DNA of 64,000 bases from Ariolimax columbianus (lineage: Eukaryota > Mollusca > Gastropoda > Stylommatophora > Arionidae): contig JAVGWX010000003.1 in the NCBI GenBank assembly GCA_036924085.1, positions 117,177,264-117,241,263 of the forward strand, written 5' to 3'. Shown piece after piece: positions 21,011 through 31,359 of this stretch. A program made the position numbers and the translations under genes. Below the pieces are notes generated by a model that worked only from the letters and a program-made list of their open reading frames with translations, had not been told where the DNA came from and searched no databases. Within the stretch, counting starts at the first letter, position 1. The number at the start of each line of letters is the position of its first letter.

Positions 21011-21048
21011 CGACACCTACGTTACGACTTCAAGGTCTTCGTCAGGGC
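21011..21048 (-). ncRNA. Hammerhead-ribozyme-like motif
   Basis: The minus strand reads CCTGACGA, then GAC-CTTGAA-GTC (a possible 3-bp stem II with loop), then GTAACGTAGG. Compared with the minimal type I hammerhead, CUGAUGA is CUGACGA and GAAAC is GUAAC. The overall layout and the AACGTMGG ending are shared with 16,655-16,697 and 44,225-44,260. Confidence 0.4.
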
Positions 21049-21763
21049 TAAAGAACGATCTGAAATAACTATACGTCACACAAAAACAAGACTTCATGTC
21101 AAATGAGCGGGTTAGGCTAGAAGGCATATCTGGATGTGCCAGAAAAGTATAAGACACGATATGTTCATTATGAAATAGACTGGACAAAACAAGAAATGTT
21201 TAATATGTTAACAAACGACAAGAACAAACGAAAACTACAAAAAAGAAACAAATATCAAGAGACAAACACAAAGATGTGGGAGAGGGTGGAAAAGGGACAA
21301 CAAACATATATTTATGCTCGGTTTTTTTAAGGCACATTTTTTGCTTAGTAAGAAACTCAAAATCGTGCAGGACATCCTTATTTGTCGGAACTACTTGTGA
21401 AGTTCAATAAAGTGAATTTGCAGTTGCCAGGAAATGACACCAAGCTTATTAAAACCAAATATGTCGCTATTACGTTCATTGCAATGTTAACTCTGCGCAA
21501 GCGCAATACAGGCTGTTAAGAGATATACCAATTTCCGAGCTTGTCTGAGCTGAAACAGAAAGGCAGGATACAAGGTGCGATTTGCATGTTTCTTGTGACC
21601 ATTTGAATATGTTTTATGAAGATATGTCTGAGCGATGTGAGAAACCTCTTATTATGGAAATTCCAGACTGGTGATAAATCCATTTTTATATTGAGGAAGT
21701 TAGAGCAAGTTGGAGTAGTGGAGGAGGAACTGAATGAGCTACAAGCTGAATTGGATTGGCTTT

Positions 21764-22110
21764 GTTCGTTCTCAATCTCCCGCTACCAAACCCTGAAAAG
21801 AACTTGAGTAGCAAAATATAGTCCAGAGAACGGAATGAGTTGTATCGTAGTTTACAGCTTTACTGCGATATTTGCACTTTTCGGTCCAACACATACAACT
21901 TCAGCAAACATGTTTTGAGTACCGGGTTAGCATACCCTCTTCGATCCTTTCTCCTAAGCCAGTCTGACCTGCTGCAGCCTGTTATCCAGTGTAGAAGGGT
22001 CTTGGCAGCTCAGGTTCGCTGGCCCTGACGCTAACAGTCAGCTCTGGCTCGCTGGCCCGCCCTGACGCTAGCAGTCAGCTATGGTTCGCTGGCCCTGACG
22101 CTAGCAGTCA
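21764..22110 (+). repeat. Dispersed repeat family X, copy 2, with 33-37-bp expansion
   Basis: Matches the reverse complement of 11,640-11,951. In this copy the terminal segment (GGTTCGCTGGCCCTGACGCT and on) is repeated about three to four times between 21,998 and 22,130 with units of 33, 37 and 33 bp; copy 1 has one unit. Each unit contains the near-palindrome CTGACGCTAGCAGTCAG. Confidence 0.85.
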
Positions 22111-22191
22111 GCTATGGGTCGCTGACCACTGCATCTTGATCCCAGGGCTGAATTTAGCTGGTCAAAAACTAAGGAATCGTACCAGGAATTT

Positions 22192-23794
22192 CTGGTCAAA
22201 AAAAACGAAGAGAAAACCACATGCACAATATTCTCGCTTTCATTAAAACCCCAAAGTACCAAATTAAGTCTAAATGGCAAAATCCTACAGTCAAACGACA
22301 ACCCAACCTATCTGGGAGTCACATTTGATCGGCGCATGAGATGGAAAAGTCAGATTGAGAGAAACCGAATGAAAGCCAGAGAAAGAATGGCAATCATGAG
22401 GAAACTTGCTGGCATAAGCTGGGGAGCAGACGAAGGCATACTAAAGAAACTGTATACTGGAAGAGTGAGACCAGTTCTCGAGTATGGCATTGCGGCATGG
22501 ACAACAGCAGCGAAGGCGAACTTCGATAAAGTTAACAAACTTCAAAACCAAGCCATGAGAATTATAACAGGTGGCATGAAGTCAACGCCAATTGTAGAAC
22601 TTGAAAAGATTACAAAACTGCAATCCATGACCAATAGAAGAGACTGCAGAGCCCAGCTGCAGTCAGAGAAACTCCGAAGACTGACCGACCATCCAATGCA
22701 CCAGAGACTAAACAATTTGGGAAATGGGAAACTAAAGCGGAGAAACTTTGTAGAAATAGCCAAAGCAAAGATGCACGAAGATCCCATAAACGCACTAACA
22801 ACACCAAAACCCATCACTACTGTACGAAAACCTACCTGGAGGCAGGATATATTTCCAGAGGTGGTAGAAAATATACCAGGTATTGCCAACAAAAACTGCC
22901 AGACTGAAAAAGAAAGGAGAGATACTACCCTCAGCTTCATAACGAAAAGCTACCCAAGCATGGACTGGACCCATGCATACACCGACGGTTCTGTAACAAA
23001 CACTACACAGAACGGAGGGGCAGGAGCATTCCTGAACCTACCAAATGGCAGAAAAATAACACTGTCATTCGCTACTGGTAAGTACACAAGCAATTTCAGA
23101 GCGGAGGCAGAGGCACTGAGGGCGGCAGTGGAAGAAATGGTGACACACAGTGAAAATGAGAGCCATATAGTCCTGCTGACAGATGCTCTCGCCGTAGTCA
23201 CAGCGCTAAAAAGCCAGAAAAACACTGAGCTTAATGACTTAAGAGCAGCACTCTGCAAACTGTGCCAGCAGTCCGCACCAAAAAGGGTAGTGGTACAGTG
23301 GGTTCCGTCACACTGCAACATCCAAGGCAACGAGGAGGCAGACAGACTGGCAAAAGAAGGTGCAAGACTACCACAAACAGATACCAGTATGACGTACGAA
23401 GAGTCAAAACGGCTTATCAAAGCCAGATACATGACCAAATGGGAAACCGAACATACTGGTTACACCAAAAACGATGCCTATTACCAGTTGAACCGAAGAG
23501 AGCAATTCGTTGTCTTCAGACTTCGCACTGGCCACAACAGACTGAGGTACCACCTATTCAACAAATTGAAGATAGGGTGTACCGACGAATGCCCGTGCGG
23601 TACTGGTAAAATGACCTCTGAACATCTGCTGCAGAACTGCCCGACATACGAGGATCAGAGAGAGCAGATGTGGCCATTACCATTGGAACTGCAAGACAAG
23701 CTCTATGGCAGTGGCGAGAGCCTCAGGATGACCGCCGCTTTTTCGAAAAAATAATGGTTACTGTCTGACTGCGTACGCAGAAGAAGAAGAAGAA
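22192..23794 (+). mobile_element. Young 5'-truncated RNase H LINE with 13-bp target duplication
   Basis: Flanked by GTACCAGGAATTT at 22,179-22,191 and 23,795-23,807 (perfect). It begins in the RT thumb just after the catalytic palm and ends with a short 3' UTR and a GAAGAAGAAGAAGAA tail, the hallmarks of target-primed integration with 5' truncation. The coding frame is intact from truncation to stop, apart from the missing 5' part. It is close to the 33.7-37.4 kb element. Confidence 0.95.
22336..23754 (+). CDS. LINE RT thumb-RNase H-zinc box polyprotein fragment
   Basis: 472 codons, undisrupted. Residues 1-200 are the RT thumb and connection (TGRVRPVLEYGIAAWTTAAK, AMRIITGGMKSTPI). Residues 211-350 form an RNase HI domain with all catalytic residues in place: Asp217 (YTDGS), Glu257 (FRAEAE), Asp283 (LTDALA), His326 (PSHCN) and Asp336 (NEEADRLAKEG). 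Residues 395-440 carry the FRLRTGHNRLR block and a C-x-C...H...C zinc box (Cys419, Cys421, His430, Cys435). RNase H would degrade the RNA strand of the cDNA hybrid. The Met is internal to the original ORF; the palm and endonuclease are missing, so the copy cannot move itself. Confidence 0.92.
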   Translation: MRWKSQIERNRMKARERMAIMRKLAGISWGADEGILKKLYTGRVRPVLEYGIAAWTTAAKANFDKVNKLQNQAMRIITGGMKSTPIVELEKITKLQSMTNRRDCRAQLQSEKLRRLTDHPMHQRLNNLGNGKLKRRNFVEIAKAKMHEDPINALTTPKPITTVRKPTWRQDIFPEVVENIPGIANKNCQTEKERRDTTLSFITKSYPSMDWTHAYTDGSVTNTTQNGGAGAFLNLPNGRKITLSFATGKYTSNFRAEAEALRAAVEEMVTHSENESHIVLLTDALAVVTALKSQKNTELNDLRAALCKLCQQSAPKRVVVQWVPSHCNIQGNEEADRLAKEGARLPQTDTSMTYEESKRLIKARYMTKWETEHTGYTKNDAYYQLNRREQFVVFRLRTGHNRLRYHLFNKLKIGCTDECPCGTGKMTSEHLLQNCPTYEDQREQMWPLPLELQDKLYGSGESLRMTAAFSKK

Positions 23795-23809
23795 GTACCA
23801 GGAATTTTG

Positions 23810-25548
23810 ATCACAGAAGGAACTTTCTGATCGCTATTTTGCATTATGGAAAGTCGCTAAGAAGGTCCGTACTGCAATTCTAACATCATATGGTGTGGTC
23901 GTTGTTTTAATGTGGTCAGCCTACTTCTGTCCAAGCACAGAAATCTACTCCAGATTACTAAACGTAGTGATTTAAGACTTGTATTAAGTTATTATAAGAC
24001 CAGACATTGGGAAACTCGTATTACTTCACTTGCAGTTTTATCTATCTTCAGTCAACTGATGTCATAAGACGTCGTGGAGAAGGTGTGACCTCCTTTGTTT
24101 CATATTTTTTGGCAGACAAATATTCGCTGGTGACTTGCCAGATCAATCCCAGCATCTGTTAGCCCCTGGAATATAGGATTGCCAATTTTTTTGACTATTG
24201 GTGGTGGTGGAAGCGTAAATTAGAGCAAGGTAGACAGCAGCCTGTCAGGCACCATCTATGCCACTACGCTAACCACATAACAAAGACCTGATGCTAAAGC
24301 CCCACAGTCCTTTTTATGCGACAAATTATCTGTGGGGCGAGAATCCTTAGATTAATTTGAGTAGATTTTTAACTTAGAATTTTGCCCGAACAGCGGTCGT
24401 TTATCTTACTCTTTTCGATTTCCAACTGCTTAGGTATTTTTAACGTGTACCACTGCACATGATACATTCTGCAGTTGGTCGCACAAAATGTATAATCTAT
24501 ATGGTCTGATGTAAGAACATACATCTGTATTACTGTTCTGTTGAATGGTTCTCTTTTCAATCGTATCATACCTAGTTCTTGAAGATTATTGGCTTACACT
24601 CTAGTATCGAGTTTCTTTTAGTTCTGAGAACGATGAATCCTACTCCATGAATGTTATCTTGCTCTCCTCTCTAGTAATATATAGTATATATCCTTACTCT
24701 CTGCGTCGCTCACTATATTTCCAGTCTCGCTTTACAGATCTCTAGCAGGTGCCATTTGCAGTGTTTCATGGCATGTACAAGTTTCTTCAATATTCCAGTT
24801 TGATGTAGCTTTCGCACGTTCTATGTGGCAATTATGATGTTTTGTATGTCACAAATTTGTCATTGTTTTATATCACACAGCACATTTATTGCTTCCGTTA
24901 TGATGTCCACTAGTCAACGTAGTAATTGATGACCAGGACGGCTATTGAGCTAGTTAATGGTTCATTATGGATGTACTTGTCATGTATGACGTGTATTGGC
25001 ATTTGTAAACCTACCAGAGCACGTTCCTCTCCCGACGGTCAGATCCCCTTATCCTAGGACCCCACTGTACCAGTTTTTAGTCTGCATTTCATAGAGACTA
25101 GAAAGACGTGTGTGAACCCGAGACATCGACAAGATTATTACTTTTCACCGTTACGAAGTAGATATATCCGACGCCAATACTTTTGGCAACAGTGTCAGAC
25201 TGGTTCACATCTTGCAGACCCATTTCATTTCACACGAAATAGTGTACTTCTCCTGCCTATGACTTGCTTACGGCCCCTTTTTACATTGGTGACACAAAGT
25301 TGGTATAAATATATGGTTAACATGTTGTTGCTTTATCATCAAGTTGATGTTCGGTTGTTGAAGTTGTGATGACGGTACATAAGTCCCAGCAAAGATTTCT
25401 AACATCTAGTTTTGATATCTGTGTCATGTCTTCCATCATCTGTGAAAAAATACTTTCCAGATATTTATACTTTAAGTTGGATATTATTTAACAAAAATTG
25501 TGTGGATTTAGCAAAATATGATAATCTTCAAAGTGTATGTCTTTACTG
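23810..25548. other. Unassigned sequence
   Basis: No coding similarity, array or element end recognised on either strand. Confidence 0.3.
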
Positions 25549-25865
25549 TACGAGGGGACTTCAAATGTAAACCTTAAATATATCTATTTTTTAAAACGTA
25601 TACTGAAAATACGACAATTGCGTTCGACAATTGAGTCCCCAGCGCTTATAATGTGCTTGGATTTCTGAAAGAAAACGTTCTTGGTCACGTGTGTAACCAC
25701 TCATGCACCATCCGCCTGTACTCTTCATCGAACCTGAAAGTTTGTCCTTACAATACCTCTTTTAGTTGTCCAAACGTGAAAATGACTTGCGGCTAGTTCT
25801 GATGAGTACGACGCAAGTGGAAGTCACTAAAAGTGGATGTCCTCAATAGTTGCAGCCGTAGCACA

Positions 25866-26032
25866 TGCAGTATGGGATTGAGTAATGTCACATTGTACGG
25901 GCAGTATGGGGTCGAGTATTGTCACGTTGTACGGGCAGTATGGGGTCGAGTATTGTCACGTTGTACGGGCAGTATGGGGTCGAGTATTGTCATGTTGTAC
26001 GGGCAGTATGGGGTCGAGTATTGTCATGTTGC
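25866..26032. repeat. 34-bp array amplified from mariner catalytic segment
   Basis: About five units of GGGCAGTATGGGGTCGAGTA plus 14 bp. On the minus strand the unit encodes HDNTRPHTART, the transposase block holding the second catalytic Asp. The unit length is not a multiple of three, so each copy shifts the frame. Confidence 0.93.
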
Positions 26033-26186
26033 AGAACGACACCTATACTTAGAAGTCCACCTCGTTTTGATTTGACTTCTGGTCAAAGATAATTGCTGAG
26101 AAGATCTATAAATGTGTCACTGGTGACAGTGTCCCCCCTGCGCATGTAGTGCTCTAAAATAACGCCTCATTCATTCCAAAATAGAG

Positions 26187-26575
26187 TCAGCAAAACCTTC
26201 GCTGTGATCGAAATTTCTTCGGTTTTGGTGAGGAGAGATGGCGACATTTCTTGCTCGCTCTCTTCGCCCCAAGCCCATGATAGTGAACCCAGGTTTCATC
26301 TCCAGTAACAATTCTTGCTAGGAAACCAGCACTTTCTGCTTCAAAGCGCCGCAAAAGTTCATGTTCAATTATCAACGCGTCGTTGTTTCAATTCTGTAGT
26401 AAGTTGCCGTAGCACCGACCTTGCAGACTCTTTGTGGTTCGGTAGCACAAAATGGACCATGTAGTGTGCTGAACCTTGACTGATGTCTAGATGTGCGATA
26501 ATTTCTTTCATTCACAGTTAATGACCGATTTTCCTTCACAAGGGCCTCAGCGACTGCAGTCCACTTTGGGGTCAC
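26187..26575 (-). pseudogene. Mariner transposase fragments
   Basis: Two minus-strand frames overlap slightly. The first (26,575-26,372) is the N-terminal helix-turn-helix and linker region (TPKWTAVAEALVKENRSL). The second (26,375-26,187) carries FLARIVTGDETWVHYHGLGA, with the first catalytic Asp of the DDE/D nuclease, and SSPKPKKFRSQ. Mariner transposase binds the inverted ends and cuts and pastes the element at TA. A frameshift between the two parts, another before the HDN block and a lost third acidic residue make it inactive. Confidence 0.9.
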
Positions 26576-26959
26576 TACTCGGATTGCCTGTCACGGTCGT
26601 GAACAGCCTGTCACAGAACTCATGCCGTTTTGGAACGTCCTACTTTACTGATACACTTGCTGGAGTGAAAGGCATGGATCACCATAATGGGCCTTCATTC
26701 ACCGATTAATTTGTATAGGTTTCACATCTTGGTTGCTCAAAAAACGGATAACATAACGCTACTTCTTTTTAGGGTATGTCAAAAATGGGGCAGTCATCTC
26801 TTAAGTGCACTTATGAAATCATGTTGTTCGTCTTCATGGAGACTGTTCTTGCTGGACACGCTTGGCATCCTTAGCAACCATATTAACAAGTTACAATACA
26901 AAAGCACTTTTTTCCAATTTCTAGTCTACTTTTTAGGTTTTCATTTGAAGCCTGCTCGT

Positions 26960-27120
26960 ATTTTCATTGAATTTCATAACTATCCGTAGTACACGCCAAG
27001 TTCATGTCATGAACCATATTTATGTAGCCGCAAGGGATATCTCTAATTATGTACTCATTTTTCAGAGCACATATCCATTTACCAATATCGGTTATATATA
27101 ACATTGCAAAGATTGCTCTT
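26960..27120. other. Unassigned
   Basis: Nothing recognised before the pyrimidine tract. Confidence 0.3.
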
Positions 27121-27390
27121 TCTCTATCTATTTCACTCTTTCTTGATCTTTTCTTCTTCCTCCTTTTCCTCTTCTCCTCCTTCTTCTATCTCTCTTTATT
27201 TATTTATTTCCGTTTCTATGTCTGTTTCTTTCTCACACATTCTCTCTATTTCACATTCTATCTCTTTTTCCTCATCTTTTTCTTCTTCTTCTTCTCCGTT
27301 TTCTTCTTCTTTTCCTTCTTCTTCTCTCTTTTTCTTTCCTCCTTTTTTCCGTCTTTATGTCTGTCTCTTTCTCACACATCTTTTCACAGG
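27120..27390. repeat. Polypyrimidine tract with left copy of a 129-bp direct repeat
   Basis: TC- and TTC-rich strand. Bases 27,251-27,379 recur at 27,777-27,905 with two mismatches that I can see. Long open frames across it are compositional. Confidence 0.92.
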
Positions 27391-27394
27391 TATC

Positions 27395-27768
27395 TTTTTG
27401 CTCGCTCTATTTTCTCGGCTCATCTGCAGTGATGGTACGCCTAGCATTCCCCGCCACCCGGGAGCTTGCCACCATAGGACAGGAGGTGCAGTGTCCGCTG
27501 GACTGCATCTCTTCTGCGTCCATTGGAATGACTGATAGCAGACAGATGCAAAGAGCGAGGAAGGAGTGCATTTTACCAGGTGCATTCCTGCGGCTCGATC
27601 GGGCCGGGACACAAGCCCCAGCCATGTCGTAGCCTCCCATCTCAGCGGTGCTGAGATTTTGGGCGGGATTCTGGCTTAGAGGCGTTCGGCCGTAATCCCT
27701 CAGATGGTAGTTTATCAGCCAAGCACGTGGACCAAATGTCAGCGACCTGTGATTCCTCTCGAAATCTA
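27395..27768 (-). pseudogene. 28S rRNA 3'-region fragment
   Basis: The minus strand starts in the sarcin-ricin loop core (CGAGAGGAATCACAGG). It continues with TGACATTTGGTCCACGTGCT, TACCATCTGAGGGATTACGG and CGAACGCCTCTAAGCCAGAA, which follow animal 28S rRNA near its 3' end in order. An expansion-segment-like stretch with a CTCAGCACCGCTGAG hairpin follows, and then a GTACCATCACTGCAGATGA stretch resembling the last part of 28S. Substitutions such as CCTCTAAGCC for the near-universal CCTCTAAGTC indicate a relic. It is isolated from any rDNA unit and sits between two copies of a 129-bp repeat. Frames of 77-91 codons here are by-products. Confidence 0.78.
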
Positions 27769-27776
27769 TATACTCC

Positions 27777-27960
27777 TCACATTCTATCTCTTTTTCTTCA
27801 TCTTTTTCTTCTTCTTCTTCTCCGTTTTCTTCTTCTTTTCCTTCTTCTTTTCTCTTTTTCTTTCCTCCTTTTTTCCGTCTTTATGTCTGTCTCTTTCTCA
27901 CACATTTTCTCTCTCACAATCTCTCTGTTCCTCATTATATTTCTATATATCTCTCATTTT
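27777..27960. repeat. Polypyrimidine tract with right copy of the 129-bp repeat
   Basis: Same 129-bp sequence as at 27,251-27,379, directly abutting the sarcin-ricin-loop end of the rRNA fragment after about 8 bp. Confidence 0.9.
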
Positions 27961-27999
27961 CATGTTCAGTTAGTTGTTCTTTTGTACGTTTCTTATTTT

Positions 28000-28530
28000 C
28001 TGGAGGCCAGATTCAACTATTGCTTTTATGTTCTGTTAATGTTTTATATGAATCGACGCCATTGCACTCCGGGCAGATCCGTATCGCTCAAATCTTCTCA
28101 GCAAATGGCTAAGAGTGTAAATTCTGATTGTCTATTTTACTCGCTGGTCACACACACTCCTGCTCCGCCATCTCAGTCCCCTGTCCCTGGTGGACCCCCG
28201 CTTGATTTCACATACCCTGCAATCTGTGCATCGATGGTTCATCGACCGCAATGTCTTTATCCATAAGGTGGTTGTTGATGAGCTTGAAAACCTCACCACT
28301 ATATATTGACAATACCCCCCTTATATGTACCCCTGGTGACAAGATGTCAGCTCTTTCATTCCCGCAAAAACGAGCGTGGTCAGGTCATTAGATTCACAAC
28401 TGATCTCGGAGGTTCCAGGCCAGAATGCCCTCTATCCAATCATGTCACACCAGCCATTCTGCGCCTTCCGAAGCAAGGACTGAGAGTCAGAAATGAGTAC
28501 GGCGCTTATTAAAGATGTCCCAGATAGCTA
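28000..28530 (-). mobile_element. LINE RNase H-end relic (GNERAD family)
   Basis: The minus strand encodes CGNERADILS (28,365-28,335), IYSGEVFKLINN, then IAVDEPSMHRLQG (28,255-28,215) and a later IYTLSHLLRR block. It matches 53,567-53,800 on the plus strand, both in protein and in DNA words such as CAATATATAGTGGTGA and CAGTCGATGAACCA/CGGTCGATGAACCA. GNERAD is the last acidic motif of a LINE RNase H. The assignment rests on that motif plus the second copy. Confidence 0.6.
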
Positions 28531-28534
28531 GCTA

Positions 28535-30375
28535 CATTAGAGTCGAAGTCACTGTATCGATCTTTAATCTCATATTTGAGGGTGTTGCCAAGTGTGCACC
28601 GCTTCTCTTAGCAACGACCCTGCCTCTTTTTGCAGAGAAACCCCAAGAAGCTTTCTTACCGCACATCACATATACATCAATACATATGACAGAATCAGAA
28701 TGCAGGACATCTTTACTCATTAATTGTTTAATCCAGGTCCGCTTAGCCCTTGCATTAATCACTGAATTCTCTCCTCAAACTGACAATGACCCGGTGGCAG
28801 TCGATCACCCCCCCCCCCCCACCTCCAGTGACAATCTATTCCCCATACTCCCTTAAAAACCAATGGTCTTCACAGCCTGTTCTTTATCACGACTAAACAT
28901 CTTTTGACATCTATTATGTTTTCCTAGATATCTGTTTTTTGTTCTTGGTTTGAGTATTGTTTTCCTCTGGTATAATCTCACATTCGCTCTGGTGGTCGTT
29001 ACTACATATTCTTTTTTTTTTTAAAGTAAGTCACATAGCCTTTACAGAACGTCTCTTTTTACAACCACCAACCTATTTGGCTTTTATAGGTTTCCATATA
29101 TAAGGTAGGTTGCCATTACTTTCCGTACGCGGAGAAGCGATCGCACCGACAAAAATAACCCGTGTCAGTCAAACTGAACATGGGAGTGATTCGCACGGGC
29201 ACCGTGAAACGAACATTTCATACCTAGACCACGCAGCCTCTATACTGAAGTTTGATTACAGTAAAATTACACAACAATATGATAATATTCAGAAATCTTT
29301 TGTAAACATATATTAGTTGGTTTATTCTTGCACGTGCAAAGGAATATTATATTGTGACACGAAATACGATACCCAGCAGTACGTGAGCTCTGATTTGCGA
29401 GGATTTATTGCTAATGGTGTATATAATTTTTACCTTTTTTTTCTTTCTTAGGTTTTCGCTATTTTACCCAGAACATCAAAAACAAAACAACTAATTAATG
29501 TTGAATAGGACTTTGGAGAGGTACAAAGTAGAAGATGAAGAAGTCAGTCTCGTGAGCCTTGTTCAAAATGATGACCAAAAATAAAATAAATCAACACAGC
29601 ACGCCTGCAGCACTGTTCTGTTTTAATTAATTTGAAATGAAATAAGGGATGCAAAGTTGAAAAAACAAAATGTTTTCCTTCGTTTATATTTATTTATAAG
29701 GGCTTGGAAAAGTATGAAGAATGATTCACGAAAGACAGAAAAAAATTGTTTTTAAACAGTAAGTGAAACAAAATGTATCCAACTTATCCATTACCTGTTT
29801 CGTTGAAGAGAAGGATATCTGTATCAGACATTGTTATCCAGTCAAGAAATCTGTGGATGACAATTGACTGTTTCCGTAGTTTACTATCCTGAAGTCAGAA
29901 ACGGGTTCCCCAAATTCCTATGATAACGTCCCTTCTCGTGGAAGCTTTCTTACTAACGAACAGACACAAATCAATAAACTCCACAACAGATGGAAATCAT
30001 TTGACTCAAATAATTGTGGAACTTTTGAAATTAATTCAGTCTGTTTCTGATTTTCTCCGTCGCACAAGTCAATAGGAGAACGTATACAAATGTATTTGTT
30101 GCTATATTTTCACACAAATCTGTCTTTGTCCATCACGTATATGACTTAGGTTGACTTGTGACAATGTCTCTTTATAGACGGCAATATTTGTGTTGCTTAG
30201 ATTTCCTGTTGTTGCGTATTGTAACACTAGCGGTAGACAATTGTTAAATTGAAAAAAAGATGATCTTTATCAAGAATTTAGCTGTTCATGCAGGACGACT
30301 ATATTAATCAGTGCATTTGAGAAGCGCTGACAGATTGGTAGAGTAACTGAAGATATTTAATAGTAATCATTATTA
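28535..30375. other. Unassigned sequence
   Basis: A C13 homopolymer run at about 28,808 and a T run near 29,010 are the only landmarks. No gene or element recognised. Confidence 0.3.
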
Positions 30376-30379
30376 GAAA

Positions 30380-30735
30380 TACCGAGAAGGAAAGACAAAC
30401 TGACAAGGGCAACATGGAGAAGATAAGACAGATTGTCACTGGGTATACGGAGAAGATATGGAAAAGATAATACAGACTGACAAGAGCAATATGGAGAAGT
30501 TAATACAGTCTGACAAGGTCAAATGGGGAAGATAAGACAAAGTGACAAGGGCAAATGGAGAAGATAAGACAAAGTGACAAGGGCAAATGGAGAAGATAAG
30601 ACAAAGTGACAAGGGCAATATGGATGAGTTAAATACAGATTGACAAGGGCAATATGGAGAAGATAATACAGACTGACAAGGACAATATGGACAAGATAAG
30701 ACATAATGTCAATGTGAATCTAGAGAAGAAAAGTT
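30380..30735. repeat. About 30-33-bp minisatellite
   Basis: Degenerate units built on GACAAGGGCAATATGGAGAA followed by GATAAGACA/GATAATACA. Related degenerate units occur at 42,415-42,600. The array ends where a LINE 3' end begins. Confidence 0.85.
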
Positions 30736-30739
30736 CAGT

Positions 30740-31325
30740 TCAGTTAACGTGTACTCTATTACTTGCCGTAATGGTGCAATTTGGTAGCATTTTTCCAGTC
30801 CATCTCCTAACGTTATCCACCCACTTATAACGTTGTTTGCCTCTTGGACGACTGTCTTCCACCCTGTGTTCTATTATGGTCTTCAACAAAAAGGTATGTC
30901 TTTTTACATGACCAAAATAACAGTCTAATCTTGATTGCGGTCATTTCACCCCCAACTTGTTCAATACCTCAACATGTGGTTTCTTCTCTTTCTAAGAAAT
31001 GCGACCCAATCTTCCATATACCTACACTTCGAAAGCTTCACATCTCTTTTCCAACTTCGTATTTAGTGTCCATGTTTCTGCGCCATAACTTTTGACGAGT
31101 TTATATAATACCTGACAATTCTCATTTTCAATTTATAGTGTAAATGTTTGTATATCATAATGTTTCGCATGCTGCTGAATAAAATGTTGTCCATACCTAA
31201 TCTCTTTCTGATTTCTTTTTCACAGCTGCCTCCTTTCGTTACTTTATTTTCCCAAGTATCGTAGTCTGTGTTTTCTTTAAGTTTATGTCTGATCCAAACT
31301 CTTTTGAAATGTCAAATTAGAAAAA
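30740..31325 (-). mobile_element. LINE C-terminal relic
   Basis: The minus strand shows FDISKEFGSDINLKKT, KRNQKEIRYGQHFIQQHAKH, MRI-like NENCQVLYKLVKSYGAETWT and KLEKRCEAFEV, VYGRLGRIS, then the glycine-basic KRQTTL/WVDNVRRWTGK-like end. This is the post-palm order of the RTE/CR1-like family of the 33.1-39.2 kb host LINE. It has many stops. Confidence 0.72.
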
Positions 31326-31359
31326 AAATATATGGGAATATGGAGAAGATACGATGAAT

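Larger units (their letters stand above)
25551..26958 (-). mobile_element. Mariner-type DNA transposon, dead, with both inverted ends
   Basis: Terminal inverted repeats of about 27 bp are visible: CGAGGGGACTTCAAATGTAA at the left and CGAGCAGGCTTCAAATGAAA (reverse complement) at the right, each abutting a TA (25,549-25,550 and 26,959-26,960). The minus strand encodes transposase pieces in order: an N-terminal VIRFL block, AVAEALVKENRSLTVNE, VTGDETWVHYHGLG (first catalytic Asp), SSPKPKKFRSQ, HDNTRPHTA (second Asp) and a decayed third block where the expected SPDLAP reads SELAAS. Multiple frameshifts are present. The length is inflated by a 34-bp tandem array within it. Confidence 0.93.

Noticed and set aside
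27049..27535. Overlapping 127- and 143-codon frames and their 27.7-28.3 kb counterparts
   Set aside because: They are Phe/Ser/Leu-rich translations of a polypyrimidine tract, and their C-terminal parts run into an rRNA fragment.
27395..27768. A functional rDNA unit
   Set aside because: Only a few hundred bases of 28S similarity are present, with substitutions at near-invariant positions and no adjoining spacer or 18S/5.8S.
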